DNA from: Lineus longissimus
Lineage: Eukaryota > Nemertea > Pilidiophora > Heteronemertea > Lineidae
Assembly (NCBI RefSeq): GCF_910592395.1
Contig: NC_088314.1
Location: 248,001 to 312,000, forward strand
Direction: 5' to 3'
DNA: 64,000 nt
Shown here: one piece after another, positions 59,711 through 64,000 of the stretch
Position numbering within the stretch: the stretch's first letter is position 1
Layout: every line of letters starts with the position of its first letter
The notes under the pieces: model-generated
Databases searched by the model: none
The model's input: only the letters and a program-made list of their open reading frames with translations
Told to the model about the DNA's origin: nothing
Made by a program: the position numbers and the translations under genes

Positions 59711-60547
59711 CGCCGCGGAGACAGGTGGTCTTCAGTTCAGGTTTCTATACGATGCCGGTGAAACAGAAAATAGTACCCTCTCGGAATTCGTGTCATAATA
59801 CCTTTTGTCAAACCCATAATCTGTTAGAATAAAATACGATCGTACACTTCTTTCCAGGGGACATTTTCGACTGCTACACCGACGGCGTTTTAAGGCTCGT
59901 TCTGAAGCTTTTTGTCTTGACAAAACTTAATCACTATGTTTTCTTGTGAAAGCACCAACAGAACGTGAAGTTATCACATTAATTTGTATCGCATGTCGAT
60001 GATTGCTTGTAGGCTACGTTAGCTTATTATATTATTATATTATCATATTAGCTTATTATATTATTATATTATATTATAGACTGACTATAGGCAGGAGCTA
60101 GAGGGTAATTGGCCATCTATTCCTTGTACAAGCGCGAATATGAGTTTCGTCGTACTAAGATAGGGTAGCTGCTGCCTGTAGTGTCCCTTTAAATTTGGGC
60201 CTAGTCTGATCATATCAATCGCAGGAGAGAGATGTCACCCAATTTCACTTATGTGGGACATATTGCTTACACCAAATACGGTGGGGTTGATGCGATACGT
60301 GTATTGGAAAATATGTAATCAAATTATTAAAGTGTATAATATGATCTCAAGTGTTCATTCCATTTTGTAAGCAGGGATTGATGACAATGAACAGAAGGAT
60401 GCTCCAAAGCCAAGACGTCCTCATGACCGTTTCAAACATGCTCCATGTTTCCGTGATGTACTTGTGAATTGTCTCCAACAACGATAAATTGAATCATAAA
60501 AGAGAAAAATAAAAATAGATATGGTCGGAAAAAATACGAAAAAGGTA
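59711..60547. other. 3' UTR and spacer
   Basis: The cytokine-like 3' UTR ends soon after the AATAAA at 59828-59833; I see no AU-rich ATTTA destabilising elements in it. The rest is AT-rich spacer with a (TTA)n-like microsatellite at about 60023-60077. Confidence 0.5.
60023..60077. repeat. TTA/TA-rich microsatellite
   Basis: Repeated ttattatattattatatt words with small interruptions. Confidence 0.85.
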
Positions 60548-60666
60548 TGTCAGAAGTGGGATTCGAACCCACGCCCACATTCGTGGACCAGAATACTCTA
60601 CTGACTCATTGCAGAGTAAGGTTTGAACCTTGAGTCTGGCGCCTTAGACCGCTCGGCCATCCTGAC
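60548..60666 (-). tRNA. tRNA-Leu (CAA) with 35-nt intron
   Basis: On the minus strand the gene starts GTCAGGATGGCCGAGCGGTC with a perfect A box, has anticodon CAA (stem CCAGA/TCTGG), a long class II variable arm, the B box GGTTCGAATCC and the acceptor 3' strand TTCTGAC plus discriminator A, giving a fully paired 7-bp acceptor. An intron of about 35 nt (60628-60594) follows position 37, the usual place and typical of animal tRNA-Leu(CAA). A T5 Pol III terminator follows within about 10 nt (60539-60543). Confidence 0.95.
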
Positions 60667-61423
60667 ACGACGAATGAGTGAAGAAATTTTATCTATAAAA
60701 ATTAAGTGTTTTGGGACCTATCAAAACCTTTGTTTTAAGGATCTGTTATCACAAATAAGGGTTAAATAAAGGCAAAAAGGCAGTTATGCAGGATTAGTCA
60801 GGTCAGGCCGGCTCTTACGGTTCTATAAAACCCATTTTCATAACTTGACGTCACTTCCGCCACAATGGCAGCCTCCATGTAAAAAAAATCGGATGAAATT
60901 ATTCGGGAAAAACACTATATTATCTATTATTGCGTCCCGATCAAATTCCGATGGTGGCTGATGACAAGGAAAAACATATTGGTCAATTATAAAGTCTACT
61001 TTAATTTATGGTATTGTGATATTTTGCTGGAAAATGACTTTTCTTTCAACTATGTAAATTTACACACACTGCCACTTATACCTATGGTATGCACTATTTT
61101 TCGCCAGGCCCCGAACTCAAACACAACATGGCCATGGGTGTCGATGCTCACTGCATGCACAGCATTCAATATTAGTGATTGCTGGAGCCCCAACCTGAAG
61201 TTAGTGCTCTATTCCCTCTGTCATGACTCAAAGACAAAGTCACAAGTCACAGCCGGGGCGCCAAAGCCAAAATTGATAGTATAGGCTATAGTAAGCAGTA
61301 GGAGTTGTAGTAAATTGCAACGGCTCCTAAAAACACCCTGGCCCTTGAAGTTGTAAGTGAAACTAACAATGTAACTGTCGTTCCTTTTCACAGCATGAAA
61401 ATCAATATCCCACAATTAACAGG
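60667..61423. other. Spacer, promoter and first intron of TIMMDC1
   Basis: No coding exon is supported. A 5-codon frame at 60865 (MAASM, then stop) cannot be spliced in frame to the next exon and is probably a short upstream ORF. Confidence 0.45.
60846..60860 (+). promoter_or_regulatory. CRE + ETS composite site, probable TIMMDC1 promoter
   Basis: tgacgtca (60846-60853) is a perfect CRE for CREB/ATF factors and overlaps cacttccgc (60852-60860), an ETS site on the other strand. Just downstream is acaatggcag, a YY1-like word. This is a typical TATA-less housekeeping promoter about 560 bp before the TIMMDC1 start exon, whose splice acceptor (ttttcacag, about 61393) implies an untranslated first exon. 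Confidence 0.55.
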
Positions 61424-64000
61424 ATGGATCCAGACTCTTTGCTGAAATTTGTTGGTAACCATGGAAACCATAGCATATTTGGTGGGTGGAGATCCATAGG
61501 AACCAATGGTGGCCTTACAGGTTCAAGATTCAGAAGACGATTGAGGTTTCCTGTTGTTGAAGCACAAGAAGCAAGTAAACAAACTGTTGAAAGGAAGACT
61601 TCATTTGTCGAGGCTGGCATAAATAAAGCACATGATGAAGAGACTCTGGTTCCATCTCAAAGTATGAAGAAAGTTTTACAAAACAATCCAACAGACTATA
61701 GAGCTTTGATGGAGACAAGTGCCAATCTTGTATCGAAGGAGGAGATCTTAGATTATATCAACAAGGAGACTGGAAGAGAGAGGCTTCAGCAACTCTTTGG
61801 GAAGGAGTAAGTCGCTTAAGCATTTCCTCCTGGATGTCACTTGTGGTCTCTTCACTATGTTCTCAACAGTGTCCGCGGTACATTTCTTCAACAATGCACC
61901 CGTAAAATATGAGTGACTTTAATTTTGCCAATTAAAGCCTGAACTATGTGCCCATTTTATCAATTGACTTTTTGAAATAATTTAATTTTCTTATTCATTT
62001 TCTAGTTGTTTTTTTTCAGTGTTGAAGGTCGGAGATCTCAAGAAATGTACATGGTGATCGGAGGCATTCTACAGGCTGGGTTGTTCGGTGCAGTGGTGGC
62101 TGGCTTTATTGGTGCCAGAGTTGCTAAAGAGAGATATGTGAAAAAACACTACGCAGCACAATTTGAGACCAAGTTCTTTGGGATAGTGAGTGTGCTACTC
62201 TTCTCAGTTACACAGTCAATAGAGTGTGCATTGAAACAACCAGTTTGGGAGCATCAGTTTAAAAAGGAGATGGATATGTTTCCAGTTTGTTGAAGAACCG
62301 TGTGATTTCTGGCCACGAGATAGAATTTTTCCACCTCTGTAGTAGGAGACTGAAACAGCTGTCAAGGAATTGGCTTCTAATATATCTTATTTTACAGAAA
62401 ATGTTTGATTTTAGTCTAATTCTCGGTGTAAAATATGAACACAGAATCAACATAGTGACCTCCCTCTTACTGTTTACCAATTGTCACCCTCAAGTTACTC
62501 AATAAAAGGACTCAACAGGTAATAGCTTGTCTTCCAGTCGTGACCGACTGTTTCACATGCTCACATTATTTCCAGCGTGGTCATCTCGATGCTATGGTCA
62601 TTGGAGCTATAGGCTTTGGTGCCAAGTGGGCCCTGAGGTTAAGTGTCTTCACAGGCACTTTTTTGTGAGTATAACTTTACTTTCTGTGAGTGTTGTAATC
62701 AAAAATGAATTCAGTACTATTCCATCTAATGAAGCTAAACCAGCTGGCTGCTGTTTCAGTGTAACTTGATGGTGTCATTGGATGTATACCCTTACTTTAT
62801 CATACAGTATAGTAATTGTGCTGCTGAAACTGTCATTTTGATGGAGTCCTGGCCACTATTCAAACATAGTTTATTTCTCATTGATCCTAGGGTGTTCAAT
62901 GTGAGTGACTGACAGCTTGTTCAATTGTCTATTTCAGATTAATATCTCAATCAGTTTCTGTGTATAGGAATAAAACGGGTGTCGTAGAATACACATTAGC
63001 AGGGGGTGAGTACTTCGACTGCTAAGAAACAGTGAACTACTGACTAAGTTGGATTTGTATCTGTAATGACCGCAGTTGTCCTGCGTAATGGAAGCGTCTT
63101 GGTCGTGTGTGGTTAGATTTGGCTCTGGCATCAGAACATGTCATTAAGATTCACTGCAATCTCCAGGGCCACTGTTCTCGGCCTGGATGAAGACCACCGT
63201 CTAATACAACGGAGAAAATGATCTCACAGTGGTGTGATATCAATATTGGGTCCTTGATATGGCATCAACATTAGCATTCGATCCTTTTTTGGATTCATCA
63301 CAGAACAGTTTAGATTTATTATAAAATGGGTGCAACCATCTGTGTGTAACTCATCTGAAATTGATCATTTCTCCTTCAGGTATGACTGGAGCACTGTTCA
63401 GAATGAACATGGGTCTGCGGGGAATGTTTGCGGCTGGCATTCTAGGAACTACATTTGGGTAAGTCAGATTATTAAGTATTTGAAGACAAAACACATGCTT
63501 GGTTATCATGATCATATTGGATTGGATTGTGGTATAGACCAGACTTGGTTCCATCCACGAGTTCTTTGACAAGGTTCCAGTTGATGTCCACCAGGTGATG
63601 GATTTCCTTATGCCTTCCATTCACCGGCTCTTCACAAACCATATAACCAGTACTTCTTGTTTAGGATAAAGAGATAACATGTTCCTGACCTTGAGGTATA
63701 AAACTGAAGCCACCTTTGTGTTTCAGGACGATTGCTGGTTTATTGGCGTGGGGCACATCAGAAGCCACTGGAGAGTCTCAACAGGCAAAACACTATCAAT
63801 ATGTCCATGAACAACTCGTAGAAAAAAAGTAAGTCAAAGATTCTTTCTTATCCAATCAGGTGTTCAAAGGCACCGTACTGTTTCGGGATTCATTTTTCTC
63901 ACCACTGACTTGATGACTCAGATTTCAGGGTCAGCTGGTTTATGATTTATAAAATGAATAGTACCACATCTGTTTTCAAGTGATGGGATTCCAAATTTTG
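61424..64000 (+). CDS. TIMMDC1: TIMMDC1, mitochondrial complex I assembly factor (3' partial)
   Basis: Exons: 61424-61806, 62020-62185, 62576-62664, 62938-63005, 63380-63458, 63727-63828, then beyond the window; 295 residues are visible. It belongs to the Tim17/22/23 domain group and in vertebrates is an inner-membrane protein needed to assemble the proximal part of the complex I membrane arm. Landmarks seen: RERLQQLFGKD before the domain, a glycine-rich first helix (YMVIGGILQAGLFGAVVAGF), ALRLSVFTGTF and LISQSVSVYRNK, then AGGMTGALFRMNMGLRGM and GILGTTFGTIAGLLAWG. All phases match. The start is the first in-frame ATG after the acceptor. The N-terminal part (about 127 residues before FGKD) is longer than in human and includes an Arg-rich SRFRRRLRFPV that could help mitochondrial import. 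The protein is cut at the window edge after VEKK. Confidence 0.93.

Overview
This is nuclear DNA of an animal. Genes are split into many short exons with GT-AG introns, carry AATAAA signals and share almost every exon boundary phase with vertebrate orthologues. Compact introns, one-copy orthologues of vertebrate multigene families (a single KDM7-type demethylase) and the overall style suggest a marine invertebrate, possibly an invertebrate deuterostome; the species cannot be fixed from the sequence.

Layout. 1-18804: head-to-tail satellite array of 1164-bp units (16 units, one with a 184-bp deletion, plus a broken last unit); every unit carries a tRNA-like sequence with a perfect B box and a T-run on the minus strand. 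18805-20161: array edge, a hairpin, and a dispersed ~300-bp repeat with a second copy at 39180. 20162-21928 (+): phytanoyl-CoA hydroxylase (first exon not found). 23374-25523 (-): TMBIM4, a Bax-inhibitor-1 family channel-like protein. 26146-36998 (+): KDM7/PHF8-type histone demethylase, head to head with TMBIM4. 40091-42350 (+): phosducin-like PDCL. 46275-56479 (+): an unrecognised single-pass membrane protein with a 30-bp coding minisatellite; its first intron contains an uninterrupted 780-codon ORF (49162-51504). 58408-59710 (+): a three-exon 188-residue protein whose sequence pattern, size and intron position resemble the CNTF/CLCF1/cardiotrophin group of IL-6-family helical cytokines, behind a TATA box. 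60548-60666 (-): intron-containing tRNA-Leu(CAA). 61424 to beyond 64000 (+): TIMMDC1, a complex I assembly factor, cut by the window edge.

The genes are mostly unrelated housekeeping functions (peroxisomal fatty-acid oxidation, Golgi calcium handling, chromatin, G-protein chaperoning, mitochondrial complex I). The items most likely to be new are the candidate CNTF-like cytokine, the nested 780-residue ORF and its host membrane protein, and the Pol III-competent-looking satellite. Exon models were built by hand from splice signals, reading phase and remembered family sequences; none was checked by a search.
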